From Vibrio sp. FE10 (GTDB lineage: Bacteria; Pseudomonadota; Gammaproteobacteria; Enterobacterales; Vibrionaceae): DNA of 64,000 nt. A model generated the notes under the pieces. It was not told the origin of the DNA. It saw only the letters and a list, made by a program, of their open reading frames with translations, and made no database searches. Positions 7,996-16,885 of the stretch are shown one piece after another. The position numbers and the translations under genes are program-made. The number at the start of each line of letters is the position of its first letter. The first letter of the stretch is position 1. The DNA lies in NCBI RefSeq assembly GCF_030297155.1, contig NZ_AP028067.1, positions 3,162,001 through 3,226,000 of the forward strand, given 5' to 3'.

Positions 7996-8982
7996 ATGGG
8001 TTATTTTTTAAGACGTTTGTCATTTTATTTTGTCGCGCTATTAGTTGCAGCGACGTTAAACTTTATTATTCCAAGAGCAATGCCTGGTGACCCAGTTACC
8101 ATGATGTTTGCGAACGCTTCTGTACAAGTTACTCCTGAGCGTATTGCTGCAATGAAAGAACTATTAGGCTTCGTTGATGGCGGCTTACTGGTTCAATACG
8201 GCGCATACATGAAGAACATTCTAAGCTGGGAGCTTGGTACATCAATCCAGTTCTACCCACTATCAGTAAATACGCTGTTAGGTGGCGCATTCGGTTGGTC
8301 GCTTTTCTTAGCTGGCACCGCAGTTATTCTTTCTTTCTCTATTGGTTCAATCCTAGGTATTTTTGCAGCGTGGAAACGTGGCAGTAAATACGATGCATTT
8401 GTTACTCCAGGGATGCTGATTCTACAAGCCGTTCCTCAAGTGGTTATTGCAATGATTGCACTATTTACCTTCGCAATCGGTTTGAAGTGGTTCCCAACAG
8501 GCTACGCCTATACCGCAGGTACGATACCTGACTGGACAAGCTGGGCATTCATTAAAGACGTTGCGTACCATGCTTTCTTACCTTTGGTGTGTGCTTCCAT
8601 TGTTCAAATTGGTGGCTTCCTAGTAAACATGCGTAACAACATGATCAACCTACTAGCAGAAGACTACATTACGATGGCTAAAGGCAAAGGCCTTAGCGAA
8701 AACCGAGTGGTATTCAACTACGCAGCTCGTAACGCGATGCTACCAAGTGTCACTGCGCTTTCTATGTCGCTAGGTATGGCTATCGGTGGTCAGTTAATTA
8801 TCGAAATCATCTTTAACTACCCAGGTCTTGGTAGCGTACTTTTCAACGCAATCAATGCTCGTGACTACCAAGTATTACAAGGTCAGCTACTTATCATGAC
8901 GCTGTTCATGCTGTTCTTTAACCTAGTTGCAGACATGCTTTACGTTGTTCTTGACCCTCGTCTTCGTAAGGGTGGTAAATAA
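7996..8982 (+). CDS. Chitooligosaccharide ABC transporter permease 1 (DppB-like)
   Basis: 328 residues with about six membrane segments and the binding-protein-dependent permease (EAA loop) region near residues 215-250 (DYITMAKGKGLSENRV, then NAMLPSVTALSM). It belongs to the oligopeptide/dipeptide permease group, but its position between CBP and sugar enzymes assigns it to chitin oligomer uptake, like V. cholerae VC0619. It forms a heterodimer with the next gene product in the inner membrane. Two bases separate the two permease genes, implying coupled translation. Confidence 0.92.
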   Translation: MGYFLRRLSFYFVALLVAATLNFIIPRAMPGDPVTMMFANASVQVTPERIAAMKELLGFVDGGLLVQYGAYMKNILSWELGTSIQFYPLSVNTLLGGAFGWSLFLAGTAVILSFSIGSILGIFAAWKRGSKYDAFVTPGMLILQAVPQVVIAMIALFTFAIGLKWFPTGYAYTAGTIPDWTSWAFIKDVAYHAFLPLVCASIVQIGGFLVNMRNNMINLLAEDYITMAKGKGLSENRVVFNYAARNAMLPSVTALSMSLGMAIGGQLIIEIIFNYPGLGSVLFNAINARDYQVLQGQLLIMTLFMLFFNLVADMLYVVLDPRLRKGGK

Positions 8983-8984
8983 TC

Positions 8985-10010
8985 ATGAAAGACTTTCTAA
9001 AACTCATTTGGCGTAACCCGATGGCCCTAACTGGCGTCATCATCCTAAGTATTTTTATCCTTGGCGCAATTGCTGCTCCATTGATCACTAAACACGTACC
9101 AGACAAACGTACAGGTAATCCACACGAATACCCTGGCTTCGTCGTTAAGTCTGCACAAACAAGCCCTGATGGCTGGGTTGCTCAAAACCTAGCAGACGAC
9201 CGTCGTACATTGATTATGTCTAAAAAGGCAGACCACGTACTTGGTACAACTCGTATGGGTCGTGACGTTTGGTCACAAGTGGTATACGGCGCACGTGTAT
9301 CTCTTGCTGTAGGTTTTGGTGCAGGTCTAACTGTATGTCTACTCGCAACGGTTATCGGTGTTTCTGCAGGCTACTTTGGCGGCCGTGTCGATGACATTTT
9401 AACCGCCGCAATGAACATCATGTTGGTTATCCCTCAATACCCATTACTGTTCGTAGTTGCAGCCTTTATCGGTGAAGCAGGGCCACTCACCATAACCTTA
9501 GTTATTGGCTTTATGTCCTGGGCTTGGGGCGCGCGTGTTGTTCGTTCTCAAACCTTGGCACTACGCGAAAAAGAATTTGTAAAAGCAGCAGAAGTTTTGG
9601 GTGAATCTTCATTCCGCATCATCTTCGTTGAGATTCTGCCAAACCTTATCTCTATCGTTGGCGCGAGCTTCATCGGCTCGGTGATGTACGCAATCATGAT
9701 GGAAGCAACGATTTCGTTCCTAGGTCTTGGTGACCCGAACACAATCAGCTGGGGCATCATGCTTTACAACGTTCAAACCTCTTCATCAATGCTAATTGGC
9801 GCTTGGTGGGAACTATTGGCTCCTTGTATCGCATTGACACTACTTGTAACTGGCCTTGCACTACTTAACTTTGCTGTCGATGAGATTGCTAACCCTCAAC
9901 TGCGTTCTCATAAAGGCATGAAGCGTTGGAAGAAGCTTGCAGCTCAAGACAAAGAAGAACGCGAACCTGACTTACCACCACAAAATGCACTTTGGAGCGG
10001 AGATAAATAA
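8985..10010 (+). CDS. Chitooligosaccharide ABC transporter permease 2 (DppC-like)
   Basis: 341 residues of the OppC/DppC permease family: an N-terminal anchor (about 12-32), a periplasmic insertion, then five or so membrane segments. The EAA motif is near residues 195-215 (LREKEFVKAAEVLGES). Partner of the preceding permease. The C-terminal tail (about 305-341) is charged and cytoplasmic. The stop is two bases from the next ATG, so the transporter core is translated as a block. Confidence 0.92.
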   Translation: MKDFLKLIWRNPMALTGVIILSIFILGAIAAPLITKHVPDKRTGNPHEYPGFVVKSAQTSPDGWVAQNLADDRRTLIMSKKADHVLGTTRMGRDVWSQVVYGARVSLAVGFGAGLTVCLLATVIGVSAGYFGGRVDDILTAAMNIMLVIPQYPLLFVVAAFIGEAGPLTITLVIGFMSWAWGARVVRSQTLALREKEFVKAAEVLGESSFRIIFVEILPNLISIVGASFIGSVMYAIMMEATISFLGLGDPNTISWGIMLYNVQTSSSMLIGAWWELLAPCIALTLLVTGLALLNFAVDEIANPQLRSHKGMKRWKKLAAQDKEEREPDLPPQNALWSGDK

Positions 10011-10012
10011 TC

Positions 10013-10996
10013 ATGTCTAAACCATTAATTTCTATCCGTAACTTATGCGTGGATTACATCACAGAAGCTGGCGATGTTCGCGCGTGTAACAACGTAAGTT
10101 TTGATATCGCTCCAGGTGAAGTATTTGGCCTAGCCGGTGAATCTGGCTGTGGTAAATCAACCGTCGCTTTCTCTTTAATGCGTCTACATAAGCCGCCAGC
10201 ATACATCAGTGGCGGCGAGGTTATCTTCAACGGTGAGAACATCCTGGAATACAGTGATGAACGCATGCAAGCGTTCCGTTGGAGCGAGATGTCGATGGTA
10301 TTCCAAAGTGCAATGAACGCACTGAATCCAGTATTACCAATGGAAGAGCAGTTCTGTGACGTGATTATGCATCACACCAACATGACTCGTGAGCAAGCGA
10401 AAAAACGCGCTGAAGGTCTACTTGAGATCGTCGATATTCACCCAAGCCGATTGAGTGACTACCCTCACCAATTCTCTGGTGGTATGCGTCAACGTTTGGT
10501 TATTGCTATCGCTCTCGCGCTGAATCCAAAGCTGATCATTATGGATGAGCCAACAACAGCACTTGATGTGGTTGTACAACGCGAAATCCTACAAAAGATC
10601 TACGCACTGAAAGAAGAATTTGGTTTCTCGATTCTGTTCATCACCCATGACTTATCATTGATGGTCGAGTTCTCTGACCGTATCGGCATCATGTACTCAG
10701 GTGAGCTTATCGAGATTGCGAACTCTCAAGATATTCTAGAAAACCCTTTCCACCCTTACACCAAAGGGCTGGGAAGTTCTTTCCCACCGCTAACTGGGCC
10801 AAAAACCAAGTTAGCAGGTATTCCAGGCAACCCTTTGAACCTGTTAGAGATTCCTGAAGGGTGTCGCTTCCAAGCTCGTTGTGACCGTGTACATGAAGCC
10901 TGCACTAAGGTGCCAACCTCACTACGTGCAATCGAACCGGGACATTTGTCTAACTGCCACCTGTACGGCGACCCAATAGTACAAAGGAAGCTATAG
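10013..10996 (+). CDS. Chitooligosaccharide ABC transporter ATPase 1 (DppD-like)
   Basis: 327 residues. Walker A GESGCGKST (about residues 42-50), signature FSGGMRQR, Walker B LIIMDEPT and a switch His (ITHD). The C-terminal oligopeptide-transporter extension holds cysteines (CRFQARC, then CHLY) that in relatives can bind an iron-sulfur cluster. It energises uptake together with the second ATPase. An 87-base gap with a short hairpin (CACGCT/AGCGTG, 11001-11017) separates it from that gene. Confidence 0.92.
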   Translation: MSKPLISIRNLCVDYITEAGDVRACNNVSFDIAPGEVFGLAGESGCGKSTVAFSLMRLHKPPAYISGGEVIFNGENILEYSDERMQAFRWSEMSMVFQSAMNALNPVLPMEEQFCDVIMHHTNMTREQAKKRAEGLLEIVDIHPSRLSDYPHQFSGGMRQRLVIAIALALNPKLIIMDEPTTALDVVVQREILQKIYALKEEFGFSILFITHDLSLMVEFSDRIGIMYSGELIEIANSQDILENPFHPYTKGLGSSFPPLTGPKTKLAGIPGNPLNLLEIPEGCRFQARCDRVHEACTKVPTSLRAIEPGHLSNCHLYGDPIVQRKL

Positions 10997-11083
10997 CTTG
11001 CACGCTCACTCAGCGTGAACAAATAACAAAGTGGTTTAACCGCTCTAAAACAAGCAAAGCGAACAAGGATTCTGGAGACAATT

Positions 11084-12079
11084 ATGAGCAAAAATTTCGG
11101 TCAGTTATTGGTAGAAGGTAAGAACGTCGTAAAAGACTTCCCAATAAGCAGTACCACCATTCAAACCCCGATGATGCGTGCGATTAACGACGTGTCATTC
11201 AAAATGTACAAAAGCCGCGGCCTAGCGGTGGTTGGTGAGTCTGGCTCAGGCAAATCAACAACGGCAAAAATGATCGCAAAAATGTATGCGCCATCAGGCG
11301 GTACGATCGAGTACAAAGGCCGTGACATCCAAGAGATCTCAAGCAGAAAAGATCTTATGCATTACCGTGAAGGCGTGCAGATGGTGTGGCAAGACCCGTT
11401 TGGTTCCCTGAACCCAACACATAACATCTTCCACCACATTGCTCGCCCATTGTTGATCCACAAAAAAGTATCTCCAGGCAACAAAAAAGAGTTACAGGAA
11501 CGTGTGTACGATCTTCTAGAGCAGGTTGGCTTAATCCCACCAAAAGCAACGGCAGAAAAGTACCCTCACCAACTCTCAGGTGGTCAACGTCAACGTGTCA
11601 ACCTAGCTCGTAACATCGCGGTAGGGGCAGAAGTTGTATTAGCCGATGAACCAACATCAATGCTTGATGTATCGATTCGTGCTGGTGTTTTGAACCTGAT
11701 GGAAGAGATGAAGTTTGAGAAGCAAATGTCTCTGCTTTACATCACTCACGACATCGCAACGGCTCGTTATATTGCTGAAGATCTTTCAGTGATGTACGTA
11801 GGACACATGGTGGAATGGGGCGATACCGATGACGTTATTGCTAACCCTCAACACCCTTACACCCAACTGCTGGTTTCTGCAGTTCCAGATCCTAAGAAAT
11901 CTATCCACGACCAACTAGCAGGTAACAAAGGGGAGATCCCTCTTTGGACACCAGTATCTGCAGGTTGCCCTTTTGCAGGCCGTTGCACTCACGCAATGGA
12001 CAAGTGTAAAGAGCAATTACCGGGTGTCACTCAACTCGCAGAGAACCATTTTGTGCGTTGTTACCTACACGAAAGTTAA
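11084..12079 (+). CDS. Chitooligosaccharide ABC transporter ATPase 2 (DppF-like)
   Basis: 331 residues. Walker A GESGSGKST, signature LSGGQRQR, Walker B VVLADEPT, switch His in ITHD. The C-terminal oligopeptide-transporter domain has the cysteine set CPFAGRCTHAMDKC and a late Cys. The start has a good ribosome-binding site (CTGGAGACAATT-ATG). Heterodimer with ATPase 1. A 9-bp hairpin follows before the catabolic enzymes, marking the border between transporter and enzyme genes. Confidence 0.92.
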   Translation: MSKNFGQLLVEGKNVVKDFPISSTTIQTPMMRAINDVSFKMYKSRGLAVVGESGSGKSTTAKMIAKMYAPSGGTIEYKGRDIQEISSRKDLMHYREGVQMVWQDPFGSLNPTHNIFHHIARPLLIHKKVSPGNKKELQERVYDLLEQVGLIPPKATAEKYPHQLSGGQRQRVNLARNIAVGAEVVLADEPTSMLDVSIRAGVLNLMEEMKFEKQMSLLYITHDIATARYIAEDLSVMYVGHMVEWGDTDDVIANPQHPYTQLLVSAVPDPKKSIHDQLAGNKGEIPLWTPVSAGCPFAGRCTHAMDKCKEQLPGVTQLAENHFVRCYLHES

Positions 12080-12092
12080 GCAATAAATGCCC

Positions 12093-12114
12093 GTTAGGGT
12101 CTGCGGACCCTAAC
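12093..12114 (+). terminator. Intercistronic hairpin between transporter and enzyme genes
   Basis: A perfect 9-bp stem GTTAGGGTC/GACCCTAAC with a TGCG loop, 13 bases after the ATPase 2 stop. Only TATTTATCC follows, so full termination is unlikely. It probably sets mRNA processing or relative expression inside the operon. Confidence 0.55.
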
Positions 12115-12175
12115 TATTTATCCTAAAAATTTCAGGTACCTAGCCATAAGAAACTAGGGCTTTTGGAGAACATTG

Positions 12176-13897
12176 ATGCTGTTATTGACCAACCATATTG
12201 GCTACGAATCCACGGCTCCAAAGCAGGCTATCTTACAAACTAAGAAAGCTCGCTTATCAAGTACGACTGCACTATTGGTGTGTGCCGACAACCATATTAC
12301 CGTGGGCAACTTCGATGTTGTAAAGCAAGGCCGCGTAGCAAACTGGCATCAAGGACAATTCTTCACTATCGATTTCAGTTCATTCACTGAACCTGGTCGC
12401 TACTACCTGCGCTTTGACAATCTGCGTTCAGAAGTCTTCGAGATTGGTAGCAACCTACTAATGAACCACACGTTTTCTGATGTGCTTCATTACTTTAAGT
12501 CTCAACGTTGCGGCGGTACTTTCGACAAGAAAGATCAACAGGCGCAAATTCTGGGCACTGACAGATACGTCGATGTCCATGGCGGTTGGTACGACGCATC
12601 TGGTGACGTAAGCAAGTACTTTAGCCACCTGTCTTATGGCAACTACCTAAATCCTCAACAGATTCCTATGGTAGTTTGGAACATGCTTAAAAGCGTGCGC
12701 TTAACCAGCAATAATCCAGACTTCCCGAAATTCTCCATGACTCGCCTGACTGAAGAAGCCCTATTCGGTGCAGACTTCTTAGTGCGCATGCAAGACGCGG
12801 CTGGATACTTCTATATGACGGTATTCGACAAGTGGAGCAAAGATATCAATCAACGCGACATCTGCGCTTATGCCACTCAGGAAGGCCATAAATCAACCGA
12901 CTTGCAAGCGGGCTATCGACAAGGTGCAGGCGTTGCTATTGCAGCATTAGCCGCAGCTTCTGAACTTGAAACCTCTGGCAGTTACTCTAGCCAAACCTAT
13001 CTTGATACAGCTGCGAAAGGTTACTGGCATCTAAAAGAGAACAACCTCCAATACCTAAATGACGGTGAAGAGAACATTATCGATGAGTATTGTGCCCTAC
13101 TCGCTGCCAACGAGTTGTTCCGAGTTACACAAGATTCTCAATACTTAACAGAAGCAAGAACTTGGGCTAGTCGCTTGATCGCTCGTCAGCAATCCGATGA
13201 CTCATTTGCCCATTTTTGGTCGGCTAACTCTGATGGCTCTCGCCCTTATTTCCATGCAGCAGAAGCCGGCCTTCCAGTGATTGCTCTGTGTGAGTACATC
13301 GACAATGAAACCGATGCAGTTCTGAAAGAACAAACTCGCACGGTTGTTGAAAAAGCATGTCAGTTCGAAATCAATATTACCGACAAAGTCATCAACCCAT
13401 TTGGCTATCCAAGACAATACGTTAAGTCTGTCGATGGTGATAAGCGCGATGCCTTCTTTGTCGCTCAACAGAACGAAACAGGTTACTGGTGGCAAGGTGA
13501 AAACGCACGTCTTGGTTCAATTGCGACCATGGCGTACTTAGTTCAACCACACATTCAAGATACCGAACTTCAAAAGCGCTTAATCCAGCTTTCACAAAAC
13601 AGCCTTGATTGGATTTTAGGATTGAATCCTTACCACATGTGTATGCTCGATGGTCACGGTCATAACAACCCAGATTACCTACCTCAGCTTGGTTTCTTTA
13701 ATGCGAAAGGCGGTATCTGCAACGGCATCACAGCTGGCTTTGACGATGAACAAGACATCGCATTCAATCCACCAGTTCAAAAAGACGACATGCTACAAAA
13801 CTGGCGTTGGGGCGAACAATGGATTCCTCATGGCGCGTGGTACTTACTGGCAACAGCGGCACAATTCAACCAGTTAGCACAGTGTAAGGATCAATAA
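12176..13897 (+). CDS. Cytoplasmic GH9 exo-beta-glucosaminidase
   Basis: 573 residues of glycoside hydrolase family 9, with an N-terminal Ig-like (CelD_N) domain (about 1-90) and a barrel domain. No signal peptide, so it acts on imported sugars. The family base motif is HGGWYDASGD with Asp140 and Asp144; the likely acid is Glu547 in RWGEQWIPHG. The V. cholerae homologue VC0615 is described as a beta-glucosaminidase releasing GlcN from chitosan-type oligomers, not a cellulase, although databases often call this group endoglucanase. I chose ATG 12176 over the overlapping TTG 12173 because GGAG lies seven bases upstream of it. Confidence 0.9.
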   Translation: MLLLTNHIGYESTAPKQAILQTKKARLSSTTALLVCADNHITVGNFDVVKQGRVANWHQGQFFTIDFSSFTEPGRYYLRFDNLRSEVFEIGSNLLMNHTFSDVLHYFKSQRCGGTFDKKDQQAQILGTDRYVDVHGGWYDASGDVSKYFSHLSYGNYLNPQQIPMVVWNMLKSVRLTSNNPDFPKFSMTRLTEEALFGADFLVRMQDAAGYFYMTVFDKWSKDINQRDICAYATQEGHKSTDLQAGYRQGAGVAIAALAAASELETSGSYSSQTYLDTAAKGYWHLKENNLQYLNDGEENIIDEYCALLAANELFRVTQDSQYLTEARTWASRLIARQQSDDSFAHFWSANSDGSRPYFHAAEAGLPVIALCEYIDNETDAVLKEQTRTVVEKACQFEINITDKVINPFGYPRQYVKSVDGDKRDAFFVAQQNETGYWWQGENARLGSIATMAYLVQPHIQDTELQKRLIQLSQNSLDWILGLNPYHMCMLDGHGHNNPDYLPQLGFFNAKGGICNGITAGFDDEQDIAFNPPVQKDDMLQNWRWGEQWIPHGAWYLLATAAQFNQLAQCKDQ

Positions 13898-13899
13898 TC

Positions 13900-14784
13900 A
13901 TGACTCTTTACTACGTAGGTATTGATGGTGGAGGCACTTCTTGCCGAGCTCGAATTAGAGATGAACATGGCAAACTCATTGGTGAAGCTAAGAGCGGCAG
14001 TGCCAACATCCTGTTGGGCGTTAATGTTGCGATGAATTCGATTGTTGATTCCATCACCAAAGCCGCACAACAAGGCCAACTCGACTCTGATGACTTTTCT
14101 AATATGCATGTTGGATTAGCACTGGCTGGCGCAGAGCAAAAATCAGCATGGCTCGACTTCATGGCACAAGCACACCCTTTCGCAAGCATGACACTAAATA
14201 CCGACGCTTACGGCGCTTGCATTGGTGCTCACAATGGCCAAGACGGTGCAATCATGATCGGTGGCACAGGTTCATGCGGCATCTACTTAAACAACGGCGA
14301 GCAACATGTTGTTGGCGGTCGTGAATTCCCAATTTCAGATCAAGGTGGCGGCGCAGTCATGGGCCTTCGTTTAATTCAGCAAGTTCTACTCGCTGAAGAT
14401 GGCATTCGTAACAAAACTGCGCTGACTCAACACGTTATGAATCATTTCAACAATGATGTTGATGCGATCGTGGCGTGGTCGAAAGGCGCGATTCCAAAAG
14501 ATTACGGTCAATTCTCACCTGTCATTTTTCAACTAGCTAATGAAGGCGACGAACTGGCTATCGAGATGCTCAAGCAGACTGCAGCCGATATCGAAATGTT
14601 TGTACTAGCGCTGCATCGAAAAGGCGCTGACAAGGTGTGCTTAATGGGAAGTATCGCTGAACGCATTCTCAACTGGCTATCACCACCAGTACAGCAATGG
14701 ATCGTTAAACCTCAATTTGACGCTATCGAAGGCGCATTGATGTTTGCCGGAAAATCACAACACAACTTGTATCAACAGGCTTAG
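13900..14784 (+). CDS. gspK: Glucosamine-specific kinase (BadF/BadG family)
   Basis: 294 residues of the ASKHA-fold BadF/BadG/BcrA/BcrD kinase family: phosphate 1 motif GIDGGGTSCRA at the N terminus, an IGGTGSCG motif near residue 120, and a GRE-FPISDQGGG stretch typical of N-acetylglucosamine/glucosamine kinases. The V. cholerae orthologue was characterised as a glucosamine-specific kinase. It would phosphorylate the GlcN released by the GH9 enzyme, whose gene ends two bases upstream. Cytoplasmic. Confidence 0.88.
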   Translation: MTLYYVGIDGGGTSCRARIRDEHGKLIGEAKSGSANILLGVNVAMNSIVDSITKAAQQGQLDSDDFSNMHVGLALAGAEQKSAWLDFMAQAHPFASMTLNTDAYGACIGAHNGQDGAIMIGGTGSCGIYLNNGEQHVVGGREFPISDQGGGAVMGLRLIQQVLLAEDGIRNKTALTQHVMNHFNNDVDAIVAWSKGAIPKDYGQFSPVIFQLANEGDELAIEMLKQTAADIEMFVLALHRKGADKVCLMGSIAERILNWLSPPVQQWIVKPQFDAIEGALMFAGKSQHNLYQQA

Positions 14785-14796
14785 CAGGGAAGTTAT

Positions 14797-16758
14797 ATGA
14801 ATTATCGCATCGACTTAGCTGTTCTTTCTGAACAAAAAAATAACTGCCGATTCGGCCTTACGGTACATAACTTAAGTGACCTCGACGTACAAGATTGGTC
14901 ACTGCATTTTGCCTTTGACCGATTCATCCTTCCTGAGAGTTTATCGCAAGGTGAACTGACTCAAGTAGGAAGCTTTTGCTCGTTCAAACCAAGCTCTCCG
15001 GTGTTAAAGGCGAACAACCATTACTACTTTGAATTCAGTATTCAAAGCGCCCCATTCCGCTTCTATTCGGATGGCCTTAATGATGCCTTTATCCAATCAC
15101 ATCACCAAGGAGAAACATCGGTACTGCCTGTTGCTATATCACCGATTGTTCTGGCTTCACCATATCGTGAACGCAATCAAATTCCTGAAGTCAGCACAGC
15201 TCAAGTGGCATTGATTCCTCAGCCAAATCATATCGAATTTCAGCAAGGTATTTTCGCGCTAAGTAGTTTCGCGCTAAGCAGCAAATGCAAGATTGAGGTT
15301 CAATCTCACCTTGCCAATAAAGCGGTCTCTTGGCTACAGCAGGAACTGCTCTCTACCTTTGAAATATCTCTTTCGAATGATCTTTCAACTGAATGTTCAA
15401 AAGACGAAAACGGCGACATTCTATTTCGCAGCAATCCGACTTTAGACGAAGCCGAGTACAAACTCACCGTCACGGCACAACAGATAACGGTTGAATCAGG
15501 TAGTCAGTCTGGCTTCACACACGCCGTGGCAAGCTTGATTCAGTTGGTACAACAACAGGATGCCGAGAACTTCTCTGTTCCATGTTGCAAAATCGCCGAT
15601 CAGCCTCGTTTCAGATACCGAGGCATGATGTTGGACTGCGCTCGTCACTTCCACTCGGTAGAGCAAGTGAAGCGTTTAATCAATCAACTGGCACACTACA
15701 AGTTCAACGTATTTCATTGGCACCTGACTGACGATGAAGGTTGGAGGATTGAGATTAAGAGCCTGCCTCAGCTGACTGAAATCGGTGCTTGGCGTGGCCC
15801 TGACCATGCGTTAGAACCGCAATACACACACCTTGCTGAAAACTATGGTGGCTTCTACACGCAACAACAAATTCGTGAAGTGATTGAGTATGCAGAGCAG
15901 CGCAGTATCACGGTTATTCCTGAAATCGATATCCCAGGACACTGCCGCGCCGCTATCAAGTCACTGCCTGACATGCTGGTAGAGCAAGCGGACACCACGC
16001 AATACAAGAGTATTCAGCACTACAACGACAATGTGTTAAACCCAGGTTTGCCAGGTACTTACCAATTCCTAGATGCCGTTATTGAAGAAGTGGCAGAGCT
16101 TTTCCCTAGCGAGTTGATTCACATGGGCGCAGATGAAGTACCACCTGGCGTGTGGAGCAACAGCCCTGCTGCTCAAGCTCTGATGAAAGAACATCAATAT
16201 CAAGACAGCAAAGATCTACAAGGCCATCTATTCCGCTATGCCGAGAACAAGCTTAAGCAGTTAGGTAAGCGCATGGTGGGCTGGGAAGAAGCACAACACG
16301 GCGACAAAGTCAGTAAAGAGACCATCATCTACTCGTGGCTCAGTGAAGAAGCTGCAGTGAATTGCGCTCGCCAAGGCTTTGATGTGGTGTTGCAACCGGC
16401 ACAGTTTACCTATCTCGACATGACCCAAGATTATGCACCGGAAGAACCGGGCGTAGATTGGGCTGCTGTCATCCCATTAGAACAAGCTTATACCTACGAA
16501 GCGCTTGCTGAAATATCCGACACCGACCCAATTCGTAAGCGGATCCGCGGAATTCAGTGTGCTCTATGGTGTGAGATCGTCACCAATCAAAAGCGTTTGG
16601 ATTACATGGTATTCCCAAGAATTAGCGCTTTAGCTGAAGGATGTTGGACACATAAAAACAACCGAAACTGGCTAGATTACCTATCTCGCCTAAAGGGTCA
16701 CTTGCCGCTACTCGACAGACTCAATGTTGATTACCGAAACCCTTGGAAAGCTCAATAA
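14797..16758 (+). CDS. Cytoplasmic beta-N-acetylhexosaminidase, GH20
   Basis: 653 residues, no signal peptide. N-terminal beta-rich domain (about 1-130), GH20b-like domain (about 140-265), then the (beta/alpha)8 barrel starting at RYRGMMLDCARHFH. The catalytic pair of this substrate-assisted family is Asp446-Glu447 in HMGADEVP; WHLTDDEGW is also conserved. It removes GlcNAc from the non-reducing end of imported oligomers. Twelve bases after gspK. The large N-terminal addition before the GH20b domain resembles a carbohydrate-binding fold, but I cannot prove that from sequence. Confidence 0.92.
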   Translation: MNYRIDLAVLSEQKNNCRFGLTVHNLSDLDVQDWSLHFAFDRFILPESLSQGELTQVGSFCSFKPSSPVLKANNHYYFEFSIQSAPFRFYSDGLNDAFIQSHHQGETSVLPVAISPIVLASPYRERNQIPEVSTAQVALIPQPNHIEFQQGIFALSSFALSSKCKIEVQSHLANKAVSWLQQELLSTFEISLSNDLSTECSKDENGDILFRSNPTLDEAEYKLTVTAQQITVESGSQSGFTHAVASLIQLVQQQDAENFSVPCCKIADQPRFRYRGMMLDCARHFHSVEQVKRLINQLAHYKFNVFHWHLTDDEGWRIEIKSLPQLTEIGAWRGPDHALEPQYTHLAENYGGFYTQQQIREVIEYAEQRSITVIPEIDIPGHCRAAIKSLPDMLVEQADTTQYKSIQHYNDNVLNPGLPGTYQFLDAVIEEVAELFPSELIHMGADEVPPGVWSNSPAAQALMKEHQYQDSKDLQGHLFRYAENKLKQLGKRMVGWEEAQHGDKVSKETIIYSWLSEEAAVNCARQGFDVVLQPAQFTYLDMTQDYAPEEPGVDWAAVIPLEQAYTYEALAEISDTDPIRKRIRGIQCALWCEIVTNQKRLDYMVFPRISALAEGCWTHKNNRNWLDYLSRLKGHLPLLDRLNVDYRNPWKAQ

Positions 16759-16772
16759 AACAAAGCCACAGC

Positions 16773-16789
16773 ACACTCATACCGAGTGT
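16773..16789 (+). terminator. Intercistronic hairpin before the chitobiose phosphorylase gene
   Basis: A 6-bp stem ACACTC/GAGTGT with a 5-base loop in the 127-base gap between the GH20 and GH94 genes. Weak alone; listed because similar hairpins occupy the other wide gaps of this operon. Confidence 0.35.
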
Positions 16790-16885
16790 TCGCTGACTCA
16801 AATTAAGGTGCTCAGTTAGATAAAACTCAGCATCACTATTTAAAAATTAGCTGCATAGATGCAGTTTGTTAAAAAGGAAATGACA

